This document shows, piece by piece, positions 1 through 5,268 of a stretch of 5,464 bases of DNA. Below the pieces are notes generated by a model, which worked only from the letters and a program-made list of their open reading frames with translations, was not told the DNA's origin and ran no database searches. Location of the stretch: the NCBI GenBank assembly GCA_964491535.1, contig CAZBGR010000037.1:1-5464 (forward strand), written 5' to 3'. The stretch is from CAZBGR01 sp964491535. GTDB lineage: Bacteria; Bacillota_I; Bacilli_A; RF39; UBA660. Position 1 is the stretch's first letter. Every line of letters begins with the position of its first letter. Position numbers and translations under genes: made by a program.

Positions 1-114
1 AAAAGTCTATTAATTAGATTAATTATGCACGGTGTGGATTTGAATCTCTAGTGCCGATAAGGTGATATTCAAAGATGAAGCAACCGGATGAAAAACAAAA
101 GGAGGAATTTTAAA
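1..114 (+). promoter_or_regulatory. rpsB leader region (candidate S2 autoregulatory leader)
   Basis: This is the non-coding stretch before rpsB. Its G+C is concentrated in a central block (about 27-90) flanked by AT-rich DNA, which suggests a structured RNA. Visible pairings are GCAC (27-30) with GTGC (51-54), with an inner GGAT/ATCT-type pairing (36-39 with 44-47). A longer-range alternative pairs CGGT (30-33) with ACCG (83-86), just before the Shine-Dalgarno AAGGAGG (99-105). The two pairings share C30 and so exclude each other at that base. S2 is known to repress its own rpsB-tsf mRNA in E. coli. Whether this leader does the same is inference, and no covariation could be examined. The promoter is probably near or before the window's left edge, and no convincing -35/-10 pair is visible. 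Confidence 0.3.
99..105 (+). promoter_or_regulatory. rpsB ribosome binding site
   Basis: AAGGAGG lies 9 nt before the ATG at 115. This fixes the rpsB start there rather than at the in-frame ATG at 88, because 88 lies upstream of this site and has no comparable one. Confidence 0.85.
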
Positions 115-1212
115 ATGGCTGTTGTTTCAATGACCTATTTATTAGAAGCGGGGGTTCATTTTGGTCATCAGACTAAAAGATGGAATCCTAAAATGAAGGA
201 GTATATTTTTACTTCGCGGGATGATATTTATATTATTGATTTACAAAAAACAGTTAAAAAGATTGAAGAAGCGTATAAGATTTTAAGTGAAATAGCTAAG
301 CAAGGTGGTAAAGTTTTATTTGTTGGTACTAAAAAGCAAGCTCAAGAGGTTTGTAAAGAAGAAGCTCTTCGAGCTTCAATGTATTATGTAATTAGACGTT
401 GGTTAGGAGGAACCTTAACTAATTTTAAAACAATTAGAAAAAGAGTGGGACGTTTAATTGAAATAGAAAATATGGAAAAAGAGGGTTATTTTGATTTGCT
501 TCCTAAAAAAGAAGTTATTAAAATAAAAAAAGAATATACTAAATTAGAAGGTAATTTAGCAGGCATAAGGGAAATGAAAAAGTTACCAGAAGCGATAATT
601 ATTGTTGATCCTAGAAAAGAAATAAATGCTATTTTAGAAGCACGTAAATTAAATATTCCAGTTATTGGGATTGTTGATACTAATTGTGATCCTGATGATG
701 TTGATTATCCAATTCCGGCTAATGATGATGCCATTCGTTCTGTTAAGTTAGTCATAGGAGTTCTTACTAATGCAATTACTGAAGCGACTAGTGGTGAGGT
801 GATTGATTATTTAACGGATGAAGATAAAGCTAAGGCGGCTAAGAGGGAAAAAAGGATAATGGAAGAAGCTTTAAAAGAACCAATTATTAATAAAGATATT
901 GAATTAAAAAAAGATAACATAATAAAAAAAGAAAGCTCTCAACAGGAAGAGGTTAAGGAAGAAGTTAAGGAAGAAGTTAAGGAAGAAGTTAAGGAAGAAG
1001 TTAAGGAAGAAGTTAAGGAAGAAGTTAAACCGTTGCCCATTAAAGAAGAAATTATCAAGAAAGAAATTAATGAATTTCAACAGGAAGAAGATTTAAGTAA
1101 ATTAACAGTAGTAAAATTAAAAGAAATGGCTAAAGCTAAAGGTATTTTAGGCTATTCTAAATTAAAAAAGGATGAATTAATTGCTAGTTTAAAAGCAAAG
1201 GAGAATAAATAA
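115..1212 (+). CDS. rpsB: 30S ribosomal protein S2 with EEVK repeats and C-terminal Rho_N/SAP-like domain
   Basis: S2 is a structural protein of the 30S subunit, needed late in assembly. The start at 115 gives MAVVSMTYLLEAGVHFGHQ, which matches the family N-terminus, and lies 9 nt after GGAGG (101-105). An upstream in-frame ATG at 88 would place the Shine-Dalgarno inside the coding region. The product is 365 aa, against about 240-250 aa for ordinary S2. The core (about 1-230) has all landmarks: LLEAGVHFGHQ, KVLFVGTKKQAQ, WLGGTLTNF (96-103), and VDTNCDPDDVDYPIPANDDA (187-206). A charged linker follows, then seven EEVK tetrapeptides (278-305), another charged linker, and a terminal module (about 326-361) reading LSKLTVVKLKEMAKAKG...GYSKLKKDELIASL. 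This module resembles the Rho_N/SAP helix-extended-helix nucleic-acid-binding fold. The core assignment is certain; the tail domain rests on pattern resemblance. tsf starts immediately after the stop, so the two genes are co-transcribed. Confidence 0.97.
   Translation: MAVVSMTYLLEAGVHFGHQTKRWNPKMKEYIFTSRDDIYIIDLQKTVKKIEEAYKILSEIAKQGGKVLFVGTKKQAQEVCKEEALRASMYYVIRRWLGGTLTNFKTIRKRVGRLIEIENMEKEGYFDLLPKKEVIKIKKEYTKLEGNLAGIREMKKLPEAIIIVDPRKEINAILEARKLNIPVIGIVDTNCDPDDVDYPIPANDDAIRSVKLVIGVLTNAITEATSGEVIDYLTDEDKAKAAKREKRIMEEALKEPIINKDIELKKDNIIKKESSQQEEVKEEVKEEVKEEVKEEVKEEVKEEVKPLPIKEEIIKKEINEFQQEEDLSKLTVVKLKEMAKAKGILGYSKLKKDELIASLKAKENK
946..1029 (+). repeat. 12-bp tandem repeat, seven units, in rpsB
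   Basis: Seven in-frame copies of GAAGAAGTTAAG encode (EEVK)x7. The five central units (958-1017) are identical at the DNA level. The first unit has GAG for the second GAA, and the last has AAA for AAG. Identity at synonymous positions suggests recent expansion by slippage or unequal crossing-over. The unit is a multiple of three, so copy-number change would keep the reading frame. The encoded peptide alternates acidic and basic residues and could be a rigid charged helix or a flexible linker. Confidence 0.97.
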
Positions 1213-2085
1213 ATGATTACCACTAAAATGATTAAAGAATTGCGCGAATTAACGAGTGCTGGCATTTTAGATTGCAAAAAGGCTTTAATTGAAAGTAAAG
1301 GAAATATAGATAAAGCTAGCGATTGGTTACGAGAAAAAGGTATTTCTAAAGCAATTAATAAAGAAAAACGAATAGCGGCAGAAGGGTTATGTCAAGTTTT
1401 TATTAAAGATAATAAAGGTGTTATTATTGAAGTAAATACTGAAACTGATTTTGTAGCTAAAAATGATGAATTTAAAAATTTAGTTAATTCAATTGGTGAA
1501 ACTCTTCTTAATAATGATGTTAATAATCTTGAAGAAGCTTTACAGTTATCTGTTGGTAAGGAAACAGTAAATGATCTTATTATTGCTAAAATAGCTAAAA
1601 TGGGTGAAAAGATTAGTTTCCGACGTTTTAAGATTTTAAAGAAGAATGATAACGATCTTTTTGGAAGTTATATTCATATGGGAGGTAAAATAGCTGTTCT
1701 TTTAATCCTTGATACTAAAGATAATCTTTTAGCTAAAGATATCGCGATGCATATTGCTGCTATGAAACCTCTTTATATAAAACGTGACGATGTTCCAGAT
1801 GAGGTTATTCTTAAAGAAAAAGAAATTATTAAAGAACAAGCTCTTAACGAAGGAAAACCCCTTGATATAGCTGAAAAGATGGTTTTAGGCAGATTAAATA
1901 AATTTTATAAGGAAATATGTTTGTTAGAACAATTATTTATAAAAGATGATAGTTTAACGATTGAAGATTTACTTAAAAATAATAATAGTTCTCTTAAAGA
2001 TATGGTACGTTTTGAAGTTGGTGAAGGTTTAGAAAAAAGAAATGATAACTTTAAAGAAGAGGTAATGAATCAAATTAATTCATAA
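1213..2085 (+). CDS. tsf: Translation elongation factor Ts
   Basis: EF-Ts is the cytoplasmic nucleotide exchange factor that releases GDP from EF-Tu. The product has 290 aa, usual for the family. The N-terminal UBA-like domain (1-55) reads MITTKMIKELRELTSAGILD followed by CKKAL. The EF-Tu-contacting TDFVAKND motif is at 78-85, in the core entered at about residue 57. Further landmarks are YIHMGGKIAVL (153-163), MHIAAMKPLY (179-188), EQALNEGKP (208-216) and LLEQLF (237-242). The last is usually LLEQPF, so a normally conserved proline is replaced by leucine here. The ATG directly abuts the rpsB TAA, and its Shine-Dalgarno AAGGAG (1198-1203) lies inside the last rpsB codons at 9 nt spacing. This suggests translational coupling to S2 synthesis. 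pyrH, the usual next gene in Firmicutes, is absent; frr follows after 63 bp. Confidence 0.97.
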   Translation: MITTKMIKELRELTSAGILDCKKALIESKGNIDKASDWLREKGISKAINKEKRIAAEGLCQVFIKDNKGVIIEVNTETDFVAKNDEFKNLVNSIGETLLNNDVNNLEEALQLSVGKETVNDLIIAKIAKMGEKISFRRFKILKKNDNDLFGSYIHMGGKIAVLLILDTKDNLLAKDIAMHIAAMKPLYIKRDDVPDEVILKEKEIIKEQALNEGKPLDIAEKMVLGRLNKFYKEICLLEQLFIKDDSLTIEDLLKNNNSSLKDMVRFEVGEGLEKRNDNFKEEVMNQINS

Positions 2086-2148
2086 TATAAATAATTAGTT
2101 ATCATATACTAAAAAGTTTATTTAATTAGAGAAGGAGGTTTAAAATAA

Positions 2149-2691
2149 ATGGAGGATCTTATTAAAGTAACTAATGAAAAGATGATTAAAGCTATTGAAA
2201 TAATGGATCAAAAGTTTAATCAAGTTAGGACCGGTAGAGCTAATCCAGCCCTTTTAGATAAAGTAAAAGTGTCTTATTATGGGATTGAGACCCCTTTAAA
2301 ATCTTTAGCTATTATTTCAGTTCCTGAAGCTAGAGTATTAGCTATTAAACCTTTTGATCGAAATAGTATTAATAGTATTGAAAAAGCTATTTTTGAGGCT
2401 GATTTAGGATTAACGCCTAGTAATAATGGGGAATCAATTATTATTAATTTCCCATCTTTAACTGAAGAACGTAGAAAAGAATATGTTAAACAGGTTAAAT
2501 CTTTGGTTGAGGAAGCTCGTATTAATTTACGTAATATTAGACAAGATGTTAATAATAGTATAAAAAAAGAAGCTTTACCTGAAGATGAAGAAGCTAAAGC
2601 CTTAAATAAAATTCAAGAATTAATTGATGATTATAATAAAAAGATAGATGATTTGTTTAAAATTAAGGAACAAGAATTAATGACTATTTAA
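2149..2691 (+). CDS. frr: Ribosome recycling factor
   Basis: RRF splits post-termination ribosomes together with EF-G. At 180 aa it is close to the usual 185. It has the helix-bundle domain I in two parts with the inserted domain II (about 31-104) between them. Landmarks are QVRTGRANPALLD (25-37), VPEARVLAIKPFD (58-70), a FPSLTEERRKE stretch (101-111) and RNIRQD (128-133), which carries the conserved arginines of the long helix. The start is supported by AAGGAGGT (2132-2139), 9 nt upstream. The 63-bp gap from tsf is AT-rich with no convincing promoter; a TATACT at 2105-2110 lacks a properly spaced -35. Read-through from rpsB-tsf is therefore likely. The stop codon lies at the base of the terminator hairpin. 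Confidence 0.97.
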   Translation: MEDLIKVTNEKMIKAIEIMDQKFNQVRTGRANPALLDKVKVSYYGIETPLKSLAIISVPEARVLAIKPFDRNSINSIEKAIFEADLGLTPSNNGESIIINFPSLTEERRKEYVKQVKSLVEEARINLRNIRQDVNNSIKKEALPEDEEAKALNKIQELIDDYNKKIDDLFKIKEQELMTI

Positions 2692-2724
2692 AAAACTAGC
2701 GAAAGCTAGTTTTTAAGTTTTTTT
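2691..2724. terminator. Bidirectional intrinsic terminator between convergent genes
   Basis: A perfect 10-bp stem (2691-2700 with 2705-2714: AAAAACTAGC / GCTAGTTTTT) closes on a GAAA tetraloop (2701-2704). On the + strand it runs into T-rich DNA, with another T7 run at 2718-2724, ending frr transcripts. The A5 of the left arm provides a T-run when read on the - strand, so it can also end the convergent DUF368 gene. The left arm starts within the frr stop codon and the right arm ends within the stop codon of the - strand gene. The whole convergent junction therefore fits in about 24 bp. Confidence 0.9.
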
Positions 2725-3555
2725 AGCTATTTTATTAATTATTATCATTATTAAACCACCACTTAATAATGATATAAGACTCATGATAATAATAGGGAAG
2801 GTATAGGTAATTTTAAAAGGAATTAAAATTAAAACACTCATTAAGATTAAACCTATAATGGTACTCATTACTTCTTTGCGATGGTTATTTAATAACCAAG
2901 TAATTACTTTTGCACTAATAATAATCCCAATTATAATTCCTAAACCAATAAAAATTAAAGGAATAATAATTTCCATTTGAAAGCTTAATACTTTAGCAAT
3001 ATATGATTTAAATAAATAATACTCACCTAAGATTAATAAAACCATGGCCCCACTAATGCCAGGTAAAATCATAGCTATCGCAATAATTATTCCTAAACCT
3101 AATACTTTAAGTAAATGAAAAATAGTAAGGGGTGGGAAAGTATTAATTAAATCATGATTATTATTATTTGAGAGAACTAATCCTAAAACAATTATAGCTC
3201 CTAAACATAAAAAGATGGGTGATATTTTAAGTTTTTTTATTTCCCTTTTTATAATATTAGGGATACTAAATAAAATTAAGCCAATAAAAAAATAAATTGT
3301 TTGCGTCGGAAAATGATTAATAAAGAAATCAATCAAATTAGCAAAACTAATAAGACCAATAAGGCAACCAATCATTAATTGTAATAAAAAGAAGATACTT
3401 TCTTTTCGATTAAAAGCATTTCTTTTAAATAAAGAGGCAATAGAATTCATTAATTTATCAAAAATGCCTAAAATAACAATAACTGTTCCTCCACTAACGC
3501 CAGGAATAATATTAGCCATCCCAATAATAATACCAAATAAAATATTTTTAATCAT
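2713..3555 (-). CDS. DUF368 family membrane protein, probable PopT-type undecaprenyl-phosphate translocase
   Basis: This is a very hydrophobic protein of 280 aa with about eight predicted membrane segments. The family hallmark GMANIIPGVSGGT is at residues 12-24. A second, related motif occurs as AMILPGISGAM at 161-171. Each is followed by a similar VLLILGxxx hydrophobic stretch, so the protein looks like two repeats, as expected for an internally duplicated transporter fold. DUF368 proteins (PopT) have been reported in Vibrio cholerae and Staphylococcus to return undecaprenyl phosphate, the lipid carrier for wall precursors, to the inner leaflet. Applying that role here is family inference. 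The start is supported by AAAGGAG on the - strand, 7 nt before ATG. The gene is convergent with frr and divergent from the phosphodiesterase gene, and has its own promoter candidate. There is no sign of truncation. Confidence 0.88.
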   Translation of the reverse strand: MIKNILFGIIIGMANIIPGVSGGTVIVILGIFDKLMNSIASLFKRNAFNRKESIFFLLQLMIGCLIGLISFANLIDFFINHFPTQTIYFFIGLILFSIPNIIKREIKKLKISPIFLCLGAIIVLGLVLSNNNNHDLINTFPPLTIFHLLKVLGLGIIIAIAMILPGISGAMVLLILGEYYLFKSYIAKVLSFQMEIIIPLIFIGLGIIIGIIISAKVITWLLNNHRKEVMSTIIGLILMSVLILIPFKITYTFPIIIMSLISLLSGGLIMIIINKIAKKT

Positions 3556-3577
3556 CCTAAGCTCCTTTTATAATTTA

Positions 3578-3606
3578 ATTATAGATGAAATAAAGCAAAA
3601 GAGCAA
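3578..3606 (-). promoter_or_regulatory. Candidate promoter for the DUF368 gene
   Basis: On the - strand a perfect TATAAT (3578-3583) lies 17 bp after TTGCTC (3601-3606), which matches the -35 consensus at its TTG. The expected transcript start is about 15-20 nt before the gene's start codon, giving a short leader with the AAAGGAG site. In this AT-rich DNA the -10 alone would be weak evidence; the exact 17-bp spacing and position make it likely. Confidence 0.6.
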
Positions 3607-3648
3607 TCATAAATATTAATAGTTTGTAAAGTAAAAGCTAAGAAAGGG

Positions 3649-4482
3649 ATGTTAAAAATAAAACTTATCCTTCATCGAGGATTTTCTGGATTATATCCAG
3701 AAAACACTAAATTAGCTTTAGAAAAAGCTAAAGAATTATATGAGATAGAAAAAAGTGTGGTTGGGGTTGAATTTGATATTTGGCCAACTAAAGGATCTAA
3801 TAAAATTGGACCCTTTGTTATTATTCATGATGCTAATACCTTTTATTTATCTAATAGTAAATCATTTACCCCAGTTTATGAAATGACAGTTAGCCAATTA
3901 AAAAAATATACTTATCAAAGTCATCAGTTAAATAATCGTTTTAGTTTAAAAAATCATCTATTGAATATTAATCAATATCAAAGAAATTGTTTTAGAAAAA
4001 GATTAAGATCATCAATAATGACTTTAGAAGAGGGCTTAAATCTTTTTGATAATAAAATAAAGATAATTATTGAGTTAAAAGGTAATCTTTCATCATTTGT
4101 TTCTTATATGAATTGTTTAATTAAACAATTAAGGCCCCATAGAGAAAAGAATCTTTATCTTAAAGGTAAACATAAATCCTTTTTATTAGCTTTAAAAGCT
4201 AAATGTCCTTATCTTAAAGTAGGTTTATTAATTAATAAAACAAAACATATTTCATATTTAAAAGATTCTTTTGATTTTATGTCTATTAAATATGATTTAA
4301 TAAATAAAGATATTATTAAAAAATTAATAAAAGATAATAAAGAAATAATGGTTTGGACTATTAATAATAATTATTATTTAAAAAAACTTTATCATAAAGC
4401 TAAAGGTTACTTTTATTATCTAAATATTATTACTGATAATCCTGATTTGTTAATTAATTATTATCAAAAGTTAACAAGATAA
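3649..4482 (+). CDS. Glycerophosphodiester phosphodiesterase (GDPD family), cytoplasmic
   Basis: This enzyme hydrolyses glycerophosphodiesters from deacylated phospholipids to glycerol-3-phosphate and an alcohol, using a metal ion in a TIM barrel. The 277 aa product shows the full active site: HRG (9-11), PENT (17-20), metal ligands in VEFDIWPTKG (E41, D43), and IIHD with the catalytic histidine (H60, D61). Later barrel strands are IIIELKG (139-145), VWTINN (235-240) and ITDNPDLL (261-268). There is no signal peptide or membrane segment, so it should act in the cytoplasm, perhaps recycling lipid head groups. An insertion-like region (about 90-120) is rich in N, Q, K and R. The start is somewhat uncertain: AAAGGG abuts the ATG instead of lying 6-9 nt away, but no other usual start codon exists between the upstream in-frame stop (3610-3612) and HRG. 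No confident + strand promoter is visible in the 93-bp divergent spacer. Confidence 0.92.
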   Translation: MLKIKLILHRGFSGLYPENTKLALEKAKELYEIEKSVVGVEFDIWPTKGSNKIGPFVIIHDANTFYLSNSKSFTPVYEMTVSQLKKYTYQSHQLNNRFSLKNHLLNINQYQRNCFRKRLRSSIMTLEEGLNLFDNKIKIIIELKGNLSSFVSYMNCLIKQLRPHREKNLYLKGKHKSFLLALKAKCPYLKVGLLINKTKHISYLKDSFDFMSIKYDLINKDIIKKLIKDNKEIMVWTINNNYYLKKLYHKAKGYFYYLNIITDNPDLLINYYQKLTR

Positions 4483-4549
4483 TAAAAAACATAAAAAGGA
4501 AGTTATTTATGGTTTAGTTATTCAGGGTTGACATTTTGCATACAATGTA

Positions 4550-4578
4550 TTGACATTAATTATTAATTAATATATACT
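4550..4578 (+). promoter_or_regulatory. infC operon promoter (sigma-A type)
   Basis: A consensus TTGACA (4550-4555) is followed by exactly 17 bp and TATACT (4573-4578). This is the best promoter in the window and places the transcript start near 4583-4587. A second TTGACATT lies at 4528-4535, 22 bp upstream of the first on the same strand. It has no good -10 at 16-18 bp, so it is more likely a duplicated half-site or chance than a second promoter. Between the two copies lie small inverted repeats (ATAC-AAT-GTAT at 4540-4550) that could form an operator; no regulator can be named. Confidence 0.85.
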
Positions 4579-4605
4579 ATAAATGAATAAAAAGAAGGAA
4601 AGTAG

Positions 4606-4653
4606 ATGTATTCATCTCACCTGATTGCTTATGCTTTAGGTAAAAGCCATTAA
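4606..4653 (+). CDS. Possible 15-residue leader peptide upstream of infC
   Basis: ATG at 4606 opens a 15-codon frame, MYSSHLIAYALGKSH, ending in TAA at 4651-4653. It is preceded at 6 nt spacing by AGAAGGA (4593-4599), a plausible Shine-Dalgarno. The reading frame begins within the local hairpin, and its first codons form antiterminator segment 2 (4608-4615) and the CACC extension. A ribosome initiating here would cover those bases and favour the terminator, linking infC transcription to initiation efficiency. The peptide has no run of a single amino acid typical of amino-acid attenuators. It may be chance in AT-rich RNA, or the purine stretch may be part of a protein-binding structure instead. 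Confidence 0.35.
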   Translation: MYSSHLIAYALGKSH

Positions 4654-4679
4654 ATTAGTGAAGTGATTTTTGGTGTTGC

Positions 4680-4712
4680 ATGAATACGATTTACGTATTC
4701 ATTTTTATTATT
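4680..4712 (+). terminator. Attenuator terminator in the infC leader
   Basis: A 9-bp perfect stem, ATGAATACG (4680-4688) with CGTATTCAT (4694-4702), closes on an ATTTA loop. It is followed at once by a T-rich tract (4702-4712, TTTTTATTATT). It lies between the promoter and the infC ribosome binding site, so it can only act as a conditional stop for the operon. Its 5' arm is the same segment that the upstream GTATTCAT can capture. Confidence 0.82.
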
Positions 4713-4717
4713 ACGTT

Positions 4718-4723
4718 GGAGGT
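4718..4723 (+). promoter_or_regulatory. infC ribosome binding site that fixes an AUA start
   Basis: GGAGGT is the only strong Shine-Dalgarno near the 5' end of infC. Counting 7 nt from GGAGG (4718-4722) leads to the in-frame ATA at 4730-4732. No in-frame ATG, GTG or TTG lies within the usual window. An upstream TTG (4670) lies before the site, and a downstream TTG (4751) is too far away. Confidence 0.8.
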
Positions 4724-4729
4724 GCTAGT

Positions 4730-5257
4730 ATAGCTAATAAGGGAAAAGATTTGCTTGTTAATGAAGCAATAAATGTTGAGCAAGTCTTAGTTATTGGTCC
4801 GAGTGGTGAACAATTAGGCGTTAAAACGAAAGAAGATGCTTTAACTTTAGCGGAATATGCTGGATTTGATTTGGTTTTGATTAATGACAAAGCTAATCCT
4901 CCAGTTTGTAAGTTGATTGATTATAATAAGTTTAAATATGAAAAAAGAAAAAAACTTAAAGAATCACAAAAGAAGCAAAAGGAAGTTAATTTTGAGGTTA
5001 AGGAATTTAGATTATCAGTGAAAATTGATACTCATGATTTTGATACTAAAACAAGAAAAGCAACTAAACATTTACAAAAAGGGAATAAAGTAAAAGTAAC
5101 CATTCGTTTTAGAGGTAGAGAAATGATGCATACTGATTTAGGGAAGAATGTATTATTGCGTTTTGCTGAAGCTTTAAATGAAGTAAGTGATGTTGAACAA
5201 GAACCGAAGTTGGATGGAAGATTAATGTTGATGTTATTAGTACCTAAAAAGAAATAA
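4730..5257 (+). CDS. infC: Translation initiation factor IF-3, probable AUA start
   Basis: IF-3 binds the 30S subunit, prevents premature 50S joining and rejects non-canonical start codons. Read from ATA at 4730 the protein has 175 aa, matching the usual Bacillus length. The N-domain contains LLVNEAINVEQV (8-19) and GPSGEQLGVKTKEDAL (23-38). The family signature follows PPVC (57-60) as KLIDYNKFKYEKRK (61-74). A lysine-rich helical linker (72-86) leads to the C-domain with KEFRLSVKIDTHDF (91-104), GNKVKVTIRFRGREM (118-132) and a final LLVPKKK. A longer frame opening with TTG at 4670 would run through the terminator hairpin with no ribosome binding site and an N-terminus unlike the family. AUU and similar rare starts are known for infC in other bacteria and allow IF-3 to repress its own translation; the same control is inferred here. 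rpmI follows after 11 bp. Confidence 0.95.
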   Translation: MANKGKDLLVNEAINVEQVLVIGPSGEQLGVKTKEDALTLAEYAGFDLVLINDKANPPVCKLIDYNKFKYEKRKKLKESQKKQKEVNFEVKEFRLSVKIDTHDFDTKTRKATKHLQKGNKVKVTIRFRGREMMHTDLGKNVLLRFAEALNEVSDVEQEPKLDGRLMLMLLVPKKK

Positions 5258-5268
5258 GGAGGAATTTT

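Larger units (their letters stand above)
4583..4729 (+). ncRNA. infC-rpmI-rplT mRNA leader with terminator/antiterminator switch
   Basis: The untranslated leader contains four alternating complementary segments: 1, ATGAATA (4583-4589); 2, GTATTCAT (4608-4615); 3, ATGAATAC (4680-4687); 4, GTATTCAT (4695-4702). Pairing 3:4 makes an intrinsic terminator. Pairing 2:3 (8 bp) makes an antiterminator, extended by CACC (4618-4621) with GGTG (4672-4675) across a small internal loop. Segment 2 can be taken out of play by pairing with segment 1 or in a local hairpin AGATG-TATT-CATCT (4604-4617). A further hairpin GCTTT/AAAGC (4633-4637 with 4643-4647) lies between. In Bacillus subtilis the same operon is controlled by L20-dependent transcription attenuation, so this is probably an L20 leader or an analogue of it. 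The pairings are visible; the effector is inferred. Segment 1 depends on the exact transcript start. Confidence 0.72.

Noticed and set aside
88..114. Upstream in-frame ATG of rpsB adding nine residues (MKNKRRNFK)
   Set aside because: It would put the AAGGAGG ribosome binding site inside the coding sequence. The family N-terminus begins at the ATG at 115, which is correctly spaced from that site.
946..1029. Repeat array as a CRISPR or mobile element trace
   Set aside because: The units are contiguous 12-mers without spacers, in frame with rpsB, and encode a clean EEVK peptide repeat.
2079..2110. Separate promoter for frr using TATACT at 2105-2110
   Set aside because: The nearest -35-like hexamer (TTCATA, 2079-2084) is a poor match at 20 bp spacing, so read-through from rpsB-tsf is simpler.
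4488..4520. AT-rich hairpin CATAAA/TTTATG after the phosphodiesterase gene as a terminator
   Set aside because: The stem is only 6 bp and mostly A-T, with a 10-nt loop and no clear T-run after it. Such pairings are expected by chance in this composition.
4583..4624. Short frame ATG 4583 to TGA, 13 codons, in another frame of the infC leader
   Set aside because: Its ATG coincides with the expected transcript start, leaving no room for a ribosome binding site. The frame beginning at 4606 is better supported.
4670..4729. TTG start extending IF-3 by 20 residues
   Set aside because: It has no ribosome binding site, runs through the terminator hairpin and the real Shine-Dalgarno, and encodes an N-terminus unlike IF-3.
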